Positions 19,861-27,707 of a stretch of 64,000 nt of DNA are shown piece by piece (the first letter of the stretch is position 1; every line of letters begins with the position of its first letter). Under the pieces are notes generated by a model. It searched no databases, had not been told where the DNA came from, and worked only from the letters and a program-made list of their open reading frames with translations. Made by a program: the position numbers and the translations under genes. The stretch covers positions 3,136,394 through 3,200,393 of the forward strand of contig CP036432.1 in assembly GCA_007753675.1 (NCBI GenBank), read 5' to 3'. Source of the DNA: Stieleria magnilauensis (GTDB lineage: Bacteria; Planctomycetota; Planctomycetia; Pirellulales; Pirellulaceae).

Positions 19861-22397
19861 ATACGGACGCACCCGGCGAAGCATCCGACGACGACCGACT
19901 CGATGTCCGACTCGATGACCGAGCGAAACGGTTGCTCGACGCATGGCGCACCCCGACAGGTTGGCGGTATTGGACGGCGGTCAACAACTCGGAAGTCGGC
20001 TTGTGGTACGTGGTCGCCTCGTTCACGTTCTTTCTGTTCGGCGGAATCCTGGCGCTGTTGATGCGCATCCAACTGGCGCTGCCGGACAATGATTTCTTGA
20101 CTGCCGATCAGTACAACCAAGTGTTCACGATGCACGGCAGTGTGATGATGTTTCTGTTCGCGGTGCCGATTCTAGAAGCGATCTCCATCCTGCTGTTGCC
20201 CGAAATGCTCGGCGCACGCGATCTGCCTTTTCCCCGGCTGTCCGCATACGGGTTTTGGTGTTTTGTGATCGGCGGCGTCTTTGTTTGCGGATCGATCTTT
20301 TTCGGCGTCGCGCCGGAAGGCGGTTGGTTCATGTATCCGCCGATGACGACGGAATACCAGACCGGCGTGGGCGTCGACATCTGGCTGCTGGGACTCTCGT
20401 TCATCGAAGTGGCGTCGATCGCGGCGGCCGTCGAATTGATTGTGGGCGTGATGAAATGCCGCCCGCCGGGGATGCAGTTGAACCTGATTCCGCTGTACGC
20501 GTGGTACATCCTGGTCGTCGCCGTGATGATCCTATTTGCGTTTCCGCCGTTGATCGCTGGCGATTTGTTGATGGAACTTCAGCGGTCGCTCGATTGGCCC
20601 TTCTTTGACGCATCGCGTGGCGGCGATCCGCTGTTATGGCAACACCTGTTTTGGATCTTCGGTCACCCCGAAGTCTACATCGTGTTTCTGCCGTCGATCG
20701 CGTTGATCGCCATGATCGTCCCGACCTTCGCCCGCACGCCGATGGTCGGTTACGGATGGATCGTGTTGGCTGCGGTCGGGACGGGTTTCCTGAGCTTCGG
20801 TTTGTGGGTGCACCACATGTTCACGACGGGGCTGCCGGCGATTTCGATCGGTATTTTTTCGGCCGCTTCCCAGGCGGTGGCGATTCCGACCGGGATCCAG
20901 CTGTTCTGTTTCATCGCCACGTTGCTGATCGGACGCGTCACCAAATCGGTGTGTTTGCTGTTCACGTTGGGCGGGTTGGCAACGTTTATCATCGGTGGAT
21001 TGACGGGCGTCATGGTCGCCGTCGCCCCGTTCGACTACCAAGCCCATGACACGTACTTTATTGTCGGACACCTGCACTACGTCCTGATCGGCGGCACCAT
21101 CTTTCCGATCGTCGCCGGCGTCTACTACTACTATCCCGCCGTCACCGGAAAACAGCTTTCTGAAAAACTGGGGCGGTATGCGTTTTGGTTGATGTTGGTC
21201 GGATTCAACGTCAGCTTCTTCCCCATGCACCTGAGCGGTTTGCTGGGGATGCCACGCCGCGTCTACACCTACCCGGCGGAACTGGGGTTGGGGACGTTGA
21301 ATCTGATTTCCACGGTGGGTGCGTTCGTGCTGGCGATCGGATTCATCGTCTTTCTCTATGACGTGCTGCGTTCCAAAAAGAACCAGCCCCTCGTACCGCG
21401 AAACCTCTGGAATGCTGGCACGCTGGAATGGTTGGGTGAAGTGCCCGATAAACCCTGGGGCGTGCGGAGCATTCCGATCGTCGAAAGTCGATACCCGCTG
21501 TGGGATCAGGAGGATTTTGTCGAAGACGTCGATGCCGGGCGGTTTTATCTACCCGATGCGGAAGAGGGGCTGCGGGAAACGTTGGTGACGTCGGTGGTCG
21601 ATGCCAAGCCGATCCAATGCCTGCGGGTTCCGGGACCGACATTCCTGACACACTTTGCCGCGATCTTTACCGGCGGCGTTTTCATTCTGTCAACCTACCA
21701 CTGGTACGTTGCCGCAACGATCAGCGGCGTGCTCGCGTTCATCACGATTCTGGTCTGGCTGTGGACGGGCACCGCTCCGATTCCGGAAAAACAGGAAAAG
21801 GACGTGGGACGCGGTTTGACGCTGCCGATTTACGTCTCGGGATCCAAAGCAGTCGGCTGGTGGGCGATGTTCATCACCATGCTCGGTGACATGACCGCCT
21901 TCATTTCGCTGGTCTTCGGGTACTTCTTTTACTGGACCGCCCACGACGACTTTCCGCCGAATGGATCGAGCGGCCCCGGGTGGATCTGGCCCTCCGTCGC
22001 CATGCTGACGATGCTGCTCGCCTACTTGGCGACGTTGGCCGCGCGACGGTGGAACCGACAGGATCACGCGGTGAGGTTCTATGGGGCGATCGTTTGCGGC
22101 GTCGTCCTGAGCATCGCCGGCGGCCTGGCTGTGCTCTACGGTCCGTGGACACATCAAATGGATCCGACCGCCCACGTCTATCCGGCAATCGTGTGGGTCT
22201 TGGCGATCTGGACGGCGCTGCATGTGGTGCTGGGGGTCGTGATGCACCTGTATTGTGCCGCGAGACGCGCCGCCGGCCGGATGACGGCACGCTGTGACGC
22301 CGACATTGTCAATGTGACGCTCTATTGGCATTTCCTGATGTTAACGACGGCGATTACATGCTTGGTGATCGCCGGATTCCCGATGGTGGCGAAGTGA
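19857..22397 (+). CDS. ctaD: Cytochrome c oxidase subunit I fused to subunit III (846 aa)
   Basis: Catalytic, proton-pumping subunit of the aa3 oxidase. Heme and copper ligands are intact: His93 (FTMHGSVMMF, heme a), His270 and Tyr274 (FGHPEVY, CuB and cross-linked Tyr), His319/His320 (VHHMFTTG), His405 (heme a3) and His407 (heme a) in GHLHY. The first about 560 residues are subunit I. The last about 200 residues read as a subunit III domain: WWAMFITMLGDMTAF, then LHVVLGVVMHLY and YWHFLMLTT, the subunit III Tyr-Trp-His-Phe region. Hence ctaD-ctaE fusion. The start is TTG at 19857, overlapping the coxB stop, with GGAG eight bases upstream; the next start overlaps the stop by TGATG. Confidence 0.93.
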   Translation: MNTDAPGEASDDDRLDVRLDDRAKRLLDAWRTPTGWRYWTAVNNSEVGLWYVVASFTFFLFGGILALLMRIQLALPDNDFLTADQYNQVFTMHGSVMMFLFAVPILEAISILLLPEMLGARDLPFPRLSAYGFWCFVIGGVFVCGSIFFGVAPEGGWFMYPPMTTEYQTGVGVDIWLLGLSFIEVASIAAAVELIVGVMKCRPPGMQLNLIPLYAWYILVVAVMILFAFPPLIAGDLLMELQRSLDWPFFDASRGGDPLLWQHLFWIFGHPEVYIVFLPSIALIAMIVPTFARTPMVGYGWIVLAAVGTGFLSFGLWVHHMFTTGLPAISIGIFSAASQAVAIPTGIQLFCFIATLLIGRVTKSVCLLFTLGGLATFIIGGLTGVMVAVAPFDYQAHDTYFIVGHLHYVLIGGTIFPIVAGVYYYYPAVTGKQLSEKLGRYAFWLMLVGFNVSFFPMHLSGLLGMPRRVYTYPAELGLGTLNLISTVGAFVLAIGFIVFLYDVLRSKKNQPLVPRNLWNAGTLEWLGEVPDKPWGVRSIPIVESRYPLWDQEDFVEDVDAGRFYLPDAEEGLRETLVTSVVDAKPIQCLRVPGPTFLTHFAAIFTGGVFILSTYHWYVAATISGVLAFITILVWLWTGTAPIPEKQEKDVGRGLTLPIYVSGSKAVGWWAMFITMLGDMTAFISLVFGYFFYWTAHDDFPPNGSSGPGWIWPSVAMLTMLLAYLATLAARRWNRQDHAVRFYGAIVCGVVLSIAGGLAVLYGPWTHQMDPTAHVYPAIVWVLAIWTALHVVLGVVMHLYCAARRAAGRMTARCDADIVNVTLYWHFLMLTTAITCLVIAGFPMVAK

Positions 22398-22804
22398 TGG
22401 CGATGACCGAAACGAGAAATCGCGATGAGATCTACAAAACGGATCATGTCACATCGATCTGGTGGATCGTTGCCGCGCCTGCGGTCTGGGCGGTCCATTT
22501 CTTGGCAAGCTATTTGACCGCGGCGATCTTCTGCGCCAAGTTCGCGGACTCCGATCGCTCGGCCGGTGAAGTTCAGTTGGCCGTGATGGCGTACACCGTG
22601 GTGGCGATAATGATCATCGCCGGCGTCGGCTGGTCTGGTCGTCGTCGGCATCGCGACGGCCATGATCGCAGCCCGCACGATGGAGCAACTGCCGCCGATC
22701 TTCGTCGCATGATCGGACTGTCGACCTTTCTGCTGTCGCTGCTGAGCGCGGTCGCGACGATCTTCACCGCCCTGGTGTTCTACTTCGTGGGGACCTGCCA
22801 CTGA
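22397..22804 (+). CDS. Small membrane protein in oxidase operon (135 aa)
   Basis: Three hydrophobic segments: WWIVAAPAVWAVHFLASYLTAA, an AVMAYTVVAIMIIAGVGW helix, and a C-terminal LSTFLLSLLSAVATIFTALVFYF helix, with a basic and His-rich RRRHRDGHDRSPH loop between the last two. Starts at the ATG overlapping the ctaDE stop (TGATG) and its TGA overlaps the next ATG, so it is translationally coupled inside the operon. It is too short and unlike subunit IV for a firm name. Expected to be an accessory or small structural subunit of the oxidase. An alternative start is the ATG six bases later. Confidence 0.8.
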   Translation: MAMTETRNRDEIYKTDHVTSIWWIVAAPAVWAVHFLASYLTAAIFCAKFADSDRSAGEVQLAVMAYTVVAIMIIAGVGWSGRRRHRDGHDRSPHDGATAADLRRMIGLSTFLLSLLSAVATIFTALVFYFVGTCH

Positions 22805-23478
22805 TGCGTTTGTTGATCTGGAATCTCGGTTGGGTCATTTTGACCGCGGCATGGATGGGACCACTTCCCGACATGGCGCGGCACTCGTTTGCTGCGCACA
22901 TGACATTGCACATGCTGATCGTCGCGATCGTCGCTCCGATGCTTTCGCTCGCGGCTGCCGGACGCCGCTATGACCCTGTTCGCTTTTGCCCCGCGTTCTT
23001 CGCGCCGGTCCCCGCATCGGTCGGAGAGCTGATCATCGTATGGGCCTGGCACGGGCCGGGACTTCACCATTGGGCCAGACACGAAACGGTCGGATTCGTC
23101 GTGGAACAGTCCATGTTCCTGGCCGCCGGCGTGTGGGTTTGGCTGTCGGCATTCGGAGGCGGGCAGCCACGAACCCGGCAACGCAGTGCCGCCGGAGTCG
23201 TCGGTTTGCTGCTCACGTCGATGCACATGACCTTGCTCGGTGCGTTGCTTTCCCTTTCGCCGCGATTGCTGTTTCACCACCCGCACGGGTTAAGCGGATT
23301 GTCGCCATTGGAAGACCAACATCTCGGCGGGGCAGTGATGTTGGTTGTCGGCGGCATCGTCTATCTGGCAGGCGGCATGGTGTTGACGGGCGATCTGTTG
23401 CGTGGTCGTTCGGCCGAACCGCCATCGATGCAAAATGATACCGCGACGCGTGCGTCGGCTTTGGAGGCATCCATATGA
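22804..23478 (+). CDS. CtaG-like cytochrome c oxidase assembly protein (224 aa)
   Basis: Matches the caa3-type CtaG/DUF family by pattern: about five to six transmembrane helices with conserved His residues in membrane segments (HSFAAHMTLHMLIVAIVAPML near residue 27, WAWHGPGLHHW near 79, SMHMTLLGALL near 139, DQHLGGAVMLV near 174). Known members help assemble the CuB centre of caa3 oxidases in the inner membrane. It shares TGATG with the upstream gene and ATGA with the downstream gene, consistent with a tight operon. The C-terminal tail (residues about 205-224) is hydrophilic. Length fits the shorter members of the family; the copper-delivery role is inferred. Confidence 0.82.
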   Translation: MRLLIWNLGWVILTAAWMGPLPDMARHSFAAHMTLHMLIVAIVAPMLSLAAAGRRYDPVRFCPAFFAPVPASVGELIIVWAWHGPGLHHWARHETVGFVVEQSMFLAAGVWVWLSAFGGGQPRTRQRSAAGVVGLLLTSMHMTLLGALLSLSPRLLFHHPHGLSGLSPLEDQHLGGAVMLVVGGIVYLAGGMVLTGDLLRGRSAEPPSMQNDTATRASALEASI

Positions 23479-24545
23479 AAGACTTCTTAAAGAAACTTGT
23501 GTTGCTCGGCCTGGTCTTGGCGACGATTGGAGTGATCGTCTTGGTTTCCGGCATCGTGCCCGTCAAAGCCAGCAGCGGTCATTGGCCGATCACTCGTTGG
23601 ATGCTTGGTTTTGCCAGCGATCGTTCGGTTGCGTTTCACAGCACGGGGACGGAGGTTCCATCGCTGGACGAACCCGGCATGTTGACGTTGGGCGTGGGCA
23701 TTTACCAATCCAATTGCAAATGGTGCCACGGCTCACCAGGCTCACCGATGCCGCCGGTGCCAGCCGCGATGACACCCGCGCCGCCCTACCTGCCCGATGT
23801 GCTGCGTGACTTGGATTCCGCTGAGATGTTCTACATCGTCAAACACGGGATCAAGTTTACCGGAATGCCGGCCTGGCCGACCCGTCAGCGAGACGACGAG
23901 ATCTGGCCGTTGGTCGCGTTTCTGCGGCAGTTCAGCCAAATGAGCGACTCCCAGTACCGGGACTTGGTCGACGTCGATGAAGGCACCGCTGCACCAGAAG
24001 TTGTGATCGAACAATGCGCGATTTGTCACGCGTCCGACGGGATGGGACGCGGCAGTGATCGTGTACCGATCCTTGCCGGCCAAAACGAAGTCTACTTGCG
24101 GGAATCGCTACAGGCCTTCGCCGAGGGCAAACGATACAGCGGTGTGATGGAACCGATCGCGGCGCGGCTAAGTAAGCGAGAGATGAGCGACGCGTCGAAG
24201 TGGTACGCAAGTCAAACCATGACGTCGCAGGGTCGGTTTGACTTAGACGACGAATCCGTTCAGACGGGACGAAGATTGATTTCGCAACACGACGACACGC
24301 TGAAAGTAGCCGCCTGTTCGAAGTGTCATGGTCAGGAAAACGATCCGTCCTATCCCGTTCTGGCAGGACAACCCGCCGAGTACTTGAATCGTCAGCTGGC
24401 GTTGTTCCGAAACCGATCACGATGCGGAGGCGGCAGCGGCAACCTGATGCACTCCATCGCCGACGCCCTCGACAAAGATCAGTCACAGCAAATCGCCAGC
24501 TACTTCGCTTCCCTTCGTCGCGAGCCGATCGAGTCCGACCCATGA
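23475..24545 (+). CDS. Membrane-anchored tri-heme c-type cytochrome (356 aa)
   Basis: An N-terminal signal anchor (LVLLGLVLATIGVIVLVSG) precedes three cytochrome c domains with CKWCH (Cys81), CAICH (Cys181) and CSKCH (Cys281), spaced exactly 100 residues apart. Possible axial Met residues follow each (GMPAWP, GVMEPIA, NLMHSIAD). It starts with an ATGA overlap on the ctaG-like gene and is the last gene before the sigma-54 promoter region. It probably delivers electrons to the caa3 oxidase (coxB heme c) in the periplasm. The second and third domains resemble the diheme c4-type cytochrome pair; the first is more like the mono-heme class I domain found with oxidase or alcohol-oxidation modules. 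Confidence 0.9.
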   Translation: MKDFLKKLVLLGLVLATIGVIVLVSGIVPVKASSGHWPITRWMLGFASDRSVAFHSTGTEVPSLDEPGMLTLGVGIYQSNCKWCHGSPGSPMPPVPAAMTPAPPYLPDVLRDLDSAEMFYIVKHGIKFTGMPAWPTRQRDDEIWPLVAFLRQFSQMSDSQYRDLVDVDEGTAAPEVVIEQCAICHASDGMGRGSDRVPILAGQNEVYLRESLQAFAEGKRYSGVMEPIAARLSKREMSDASKWYASQTMTSQGRFDLDDESVQTGRRLISQHDDTLKVAACSKCHGQENDPSYPVLAGQPAEYLNRQLALFRNRSRCGGGSGNLMHSIADALDKDQSQQIASYFASLRREPIESDP

Positions 24546-24578
24546 TCGTCACTCGACGTTGATTTTCGACTGCGCTAC

Positions 24579-24593
24579 TGGCACGACAGTTGC
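24579..24593 (+). promoter_or_regulatory. Sigma-54 (RpoN) -24/-12 promoter
   Basis: TGGCACGACAGTTGC matches the consensus TGGCAC-N5-TTGC exactly, with GG at 24580-24581 and GC at 24592-24593 separated by ten bases. It points at the 101-aa gene starting at 24681, with the transcript expected to begin about 24605. The bEBP activator and its binding site were not identified. Confidence 0.8.
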
Positions 24594-24616
24594 GTAAGTG
24601 CCAATCAACTTGGAAA

Positions 24617-24640
24617 CGCCGCGTAAAAGTCTCCGCGGCG
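24617..24640. other. GC-rich stem-loop in the sigma-54 leader
   Basis: CGCCGCG (24617-24623) pairs exactly with CGCGGCG (24634-24640) around a ten-base loop. It lies between the predicted transcript start (about 24605) and the start of the 101-aa gene at 24681, so it would be in the 5' UTR. No T-run follows, so it is not an obvious terminator. Confidence 0.55.
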
Positions 24641-24680
24641 GATTGTCGGATGACGTAAAACGCGTAGCAGAGGTGTTGCC

Positions 24681-24986
24681 GTGTACATAGATCGTGCTTC
24701 GATTATCGAGTTTCTCGGTGGCCCTTTGGATGGGCTACGTGCCGACGCTTGCCAAGACCAGCCCGCGATCGTGCTGGTCAAATCGCCGGTCCAAGCCGCT
24801 CAGCGTTCCACACTCTCGCACCTCGTGGGGATGTTCCTGCCTCAAAACCCTCCGCAACCGGAAATCACTGCGGTTTACGAGCTGGAACTGGGACAACGAC
24901 CTGTCTATCGCTATTTGCGATCGATCGCGACGACGAAAGTCACGATCGGCGCGACGACGTATTTGGTCGAAAATCAACCGGAGTGA
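24681..24986 (+). CDS. Small protein of unknown function, probably sigma-54 controlled (101 aa)
   Basis: Soluble protein with no transmembrane segment. It contains IEFLGGPLDGL near the N-terminus, a motif I associate with short proteins sharing an F-x-GGPxDG signature whose role is unknown. The C-terminal part is beta-rich (ITAVYELELGQ, PVYRYLRS, KVTIGATTYLVE). GTG start is preceded by an AGAGG element. It is the first gene after the sigma-54 promoter, and a histidine kinase/receiver pair starts 320 bp later, so the three may form a signalling module, but that link is only spatial. Confidence 0.75.
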   Translation: MYIDRASIIEFLGGPLDGLRADACQDQPAIVLVKSPVQAAQRSTLSHLVGMFLPQNPPQPEITAVYELELGQRPVYRYLRSIATTKVTIGATTYLVENQPE

Positions 24987-25308
24987 TGGTTGCTGATCGG
25001 TCATGCCACGCCCAACGCGTCGATTTCAGCCCCTTGATTCAATCAGCCGGCCCGTGAGGGTGAGAACGACGCAATGCGAGGAGCGCAAGTGTCGTGACCA
25101 CGCCATCTAGCACCGGGGCGGATGACCGAGGCCGGTACTTTCGTGGTACCGGCAAACCACCCTTGGCGATCGACAGGTCGCAGTCCATAATCGGACAGCG
25201 TTTCTCTGTGCCGCCTCAAGCGTTTCGAACTCTAGCGTCCCGCACAAGCGAGTCGCCGATCACGCGCCGAGACAGCCACCTTTTGCGAATCGAACGGCGG
25301 CCGGTCGA
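24987..25308. other. Intergenic region with perfect 8-bp stem-loop
   Basis: This 322-bp gap before the histidine kinase holds GCCGGTAC (25131-25138), loop TTTCGTG, and its exact reverse complement GTACCGGC (25146-25153). It could be an operator or RNA hairpin for the kinase gene. I see no second copy and no -10/-35 element I trust. A 72-codon ORF across it is not supported. Confidence 0.55.
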
Positions 25309-27111
25309 ATGATCAACGAAGCATTAACAGCTCCCCGATCTGCGTATTCTCGATTGCTGATCATTTCCTTTGCGGGACTATTGCTGTTGGCGTCGACCTA
25401 TTGCGTGCACTTGTTTTTGCGCGTCGACAGCGCGACTCGAACGAACAATCGCCGGGTCCCATCGGTCGGTCGATTGGTGGATCTTCGCAGCAGAACCCAT
25501 GATGCCGTTCAAGAGTGTTTTGCGTACGTCATCTCCGGCGACGAGGCCGAGAAACGGGATTTCGAAAGTTGGACCGCGGACTATGAACAGATTTCCCAAT
25601 CGTTCATTCATCAGTCGGCGTTGGATGAAGCTTCACGAATTCAATTCGATCGCGTCCTGAAGCATCAACGGCACATCGCCGAGAGCGGCAAACGCTCGAT
25701 GGATGGGTACGACCAAACCGGCGCCGTTGATCCGATTGACTTCCACGCCTTGGAACATGACGTTGATCAATTCGGCCAGGCCATCTCGATGCTGCAAAAC
25801 CAACTTGAGATCGATTTGGCGAAATCGCAATTGGACACCGCGCTGGTGTGGAACCGAACCCGGACGGAGAGCATCGTGCTGGGGGTTGTGTTTGCCGTTC
25901 TGTCGTCGACGCTGCTGGGGCTACTGCTCCGTCGCTTTCATGCCTACGATCAGCTGCGTGACGAGGCGATGACCAGCATTTTGGAAAGCAACCGTCGGTT
26001 CCGCTTGATTTTTGATTCCGAACCCCAGTGCGTCAAACTGGTCGATCGCGAGGGGCGTCTGGTGGATATCAACCCTGCCGGACTTGGGATGCTGGAAGCG
26101 GATCGTGAAGAGGTTTTGGGGAAATGCATCTTCGATGTGATTGTCGACGAAGATCGCGAACGCTTCGTCAAAGCGACGCAAGCGGTCCTGCGCGGCGAAC
26201 CGAACAGTCTGGAATTTGAGATCGTCGGACTGAAGGGCCAGCATCGCTTCATGACGACTCGCCAGGTCCCCATTCGATACGGATCCGACGAATCCGTCCA
26301 TGTGCTAAGCATCACCGAAGACATCACCGAGAAACGGCGCATCGAAAAACAGTTGAAGGACCATCGCGACAAGCTGGCTCACGCCAGCCGGGTGAATCTG
26401 CTGGGCGAATTGGTTTCCTCCATCGCCCACGAATTGAATCAGCCCCTGTCGGCGGCGACCAACTACGCGTTTGTCCTCGAAAAACTTGCCTCGGAAACCC
26501 CCGTCCAGACCGCAGCGATCCGTGAGCATGCCGGACAGGTTCGTGGCCAGGCGCAACGTGCCGCCGAGATCGTGCGCGGTGTCCGACGTCTGCTCAAACC
26601 CAGCCCAGGCGACAACCAGCCAACCGACATTCATCAGCTGATCGAAAGTTCATTGGGCATCATGGGTCCAGACCTTCGCGCCCATGGCATTGAGCTGCAC
26701 ACTCGCTTGCACGCCGACTCTCTGACCGTTTTTGGCCATCAAGTGCAGCTCCAACAAGTCCTCATGAATCTGTTGCAAAACGCGATTCAGGCGATGGATC
26801 AGGTGGAACACAACCGGCGGACACTGACCATTGCCACCGCGTCGACACCCGACCACATCGAGATCCGCGTGGAAGACACCGGAAACGGAATCGAGTCCGA
26901 CGACACACAGGATGTTTTTCGCACCTTTTTCACGACGAAGCCGGAAGGCATGGGCATGGGCTTGGCCATTGCACGTTCTATTGTTGAAGCCCATCAGGGA
27001 TCACTTGTCGTTGAACAATCCACCAGTCGCGGGACGGTCTTTCTCGTGGTGCTGCCACTAAGCGGAGAATCCGCCGATGAATGTTGCGAAAGCAAAAGTT
27101 TGCATTGTTGA
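25309..27111 (+). CDS. Membrane PAS-domain sensor histidine kinase, FixL/DctB-like (600 aa)
   Basis: Two transmembrane helices (about residues 16-38 and 185-208) enclose a periplasmic helical region resembling CHASE3. A PAS domain (about 220-330) with CVKLVDREGRLVDINPA and EDITEKR follows. The catalytic core has the phosphoacceptor His374 in SSIAHELNQPLSA (HK4-type H-box of FixL/DctB), an N-box QQVLMNLLQNAIQAM, DTGNGI and GMGMGLAIARSIVEAHQGSL. All motifs are intact. It overlaps the response regulator start by 35 bases, so the two form one signalling pair. The HELNQPL box is typical of kinases partnering with FixJ- or NtrC-type regulators. Ligand unknown. Confidence 0.93.
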   Translation: MINEALTAPRSAYSRLLIISFAGLLLLASTYCVHLFLRVDSATRTNNRRVPSVGRLVDLRSRTHDAVQECFAYVISGDEAEKRDFESWTADYEQISQSFIHQSALDEASRIQFDRVLKHQRHIAESGKRSMDGYDQTGAVDPIDFHALEHDVDQFGQAISMLQNQLEIDLAKSQLDTALVWNRTRTESIVLGVVFAVLSSTLLGLLLRRFHAYDQLRDEAMTSILESNRRFRLIFDSEPQCVKLVDREGRLVDINPAGLGMLEADREEVLGKCIFDVIVDEDRERFVKATQAVLRGEPNSLEFEIVGLKGQHRFMTTRQVPIRYGSDESVHVLSITEDITEKRRIEKQLKDHRDKLAHASRVNLLGELVSSIAHELNQPLSAATNYAFVLEKLASETPVQTAAIREHAGQVRGQAQRAAEIVRGVRRLLKPSPGDNQPTDIHQLIESSLGIMGPDLRAHGIELHTRLHADSLTVFGHQVQLQQVLMNLLQNAIQAMDQVEHNRRTLTIATASTPDHIEIRVEDTGNGIESDDTQDVFRTFFTTKPEGMGMGLAIARSIVEAHQGSLVVEQSTSRGTVFLVVLPLSGESADECCESKSLHC

Positions 27112-27484
27112 TGATGACCCCGCCGTCCAAGACTCCGTCCGGGCGCTGCTGGCAGCCTTCGGATTTGAAACCCATTGCGTCGCAAGTGCCGAAGAATTCT
27201 TGCTGGGGAACTTTAGCGGCACCATCGACGGCATGGTGCTGGATCTGCGACTGCCCAAAATGAGCGGAATTGATCTGCTGACCCAACTCACCGAAGAAGG
27301 AACCGCCGTCCCGACCGTTGTGATCAGCGGACATCGTGACGAAGACGTCCTGGCTCAGCTGGCGAGCTTCCAGGCGGTGATCTTCCTGATGAAACCTTTT
27401 GCACCGAACCGGCTGGTCGACTTCCTTAGCGAGCACTGCACGAGCAACGGAAACGGCCGATCGGATCATTCGAACCACGGCTAA
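27077..27484 (+). CDS. Receiver-only response regulator, FixJ-like (135 aa)
   Basis: A complete CheY-like receiver: acidic pocket DDDP near the N-terminus, phosphoacceptor Asp56 in MVLDLRLPKMSG, the Thr/Ser position in VVISGHRD and Lys in FLMKPFAP. FixJ normally continues into a C-terminal LuxR HTH, but here the protein stops about ten residues after the receiver, with only a Ser/Asn-rich tail. Unless translation reads on, it cannot bind DNA directly. It overlaps the histidine kinase gene by 35 bases. The partner effector (a separate HTH protein or a phosphorelay) is not in the window. Confidence 0.9.
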   Translation: MNVAKAKVCIVDDDPAVQDSVRALLAAFGFETHCVASAEEFLLGNFSGTIDGMVLDLRLPKMSGIDLLTQLTEEGTAVPTVVISGHRDEDVLAQLASFQAVIFLMKPFAPNRLVDFLSEHCTSNGNGRSDHSNHG

Positions 27485-27707
27485 GCCATCGCCTGGCCCC
27501 CCCGTCGATGACGATGTATGACGTCGCGATGTGCGCAAATCACCGATGGACGCGTGCGCACGAACAAGAAGACGCGCCGCCAAGCGACTACGATGTCGGG
27601 CGAAGGCAGCCGAGGGACGGGTGAAACGCATCAATCAACTCCGTTTCACTCGCTCGCCGAGGTCCTGCGTCCTATCAGCCATTGGCCCCAACTGCGAGCG
27701 ATCTCCC

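Noticed and set aside
25094..25312. 72-codon ORF before the histidine kinase
   Set aside because: No start signal, composition unlike a protein, and it overlaps the kinase start; treated as leader.
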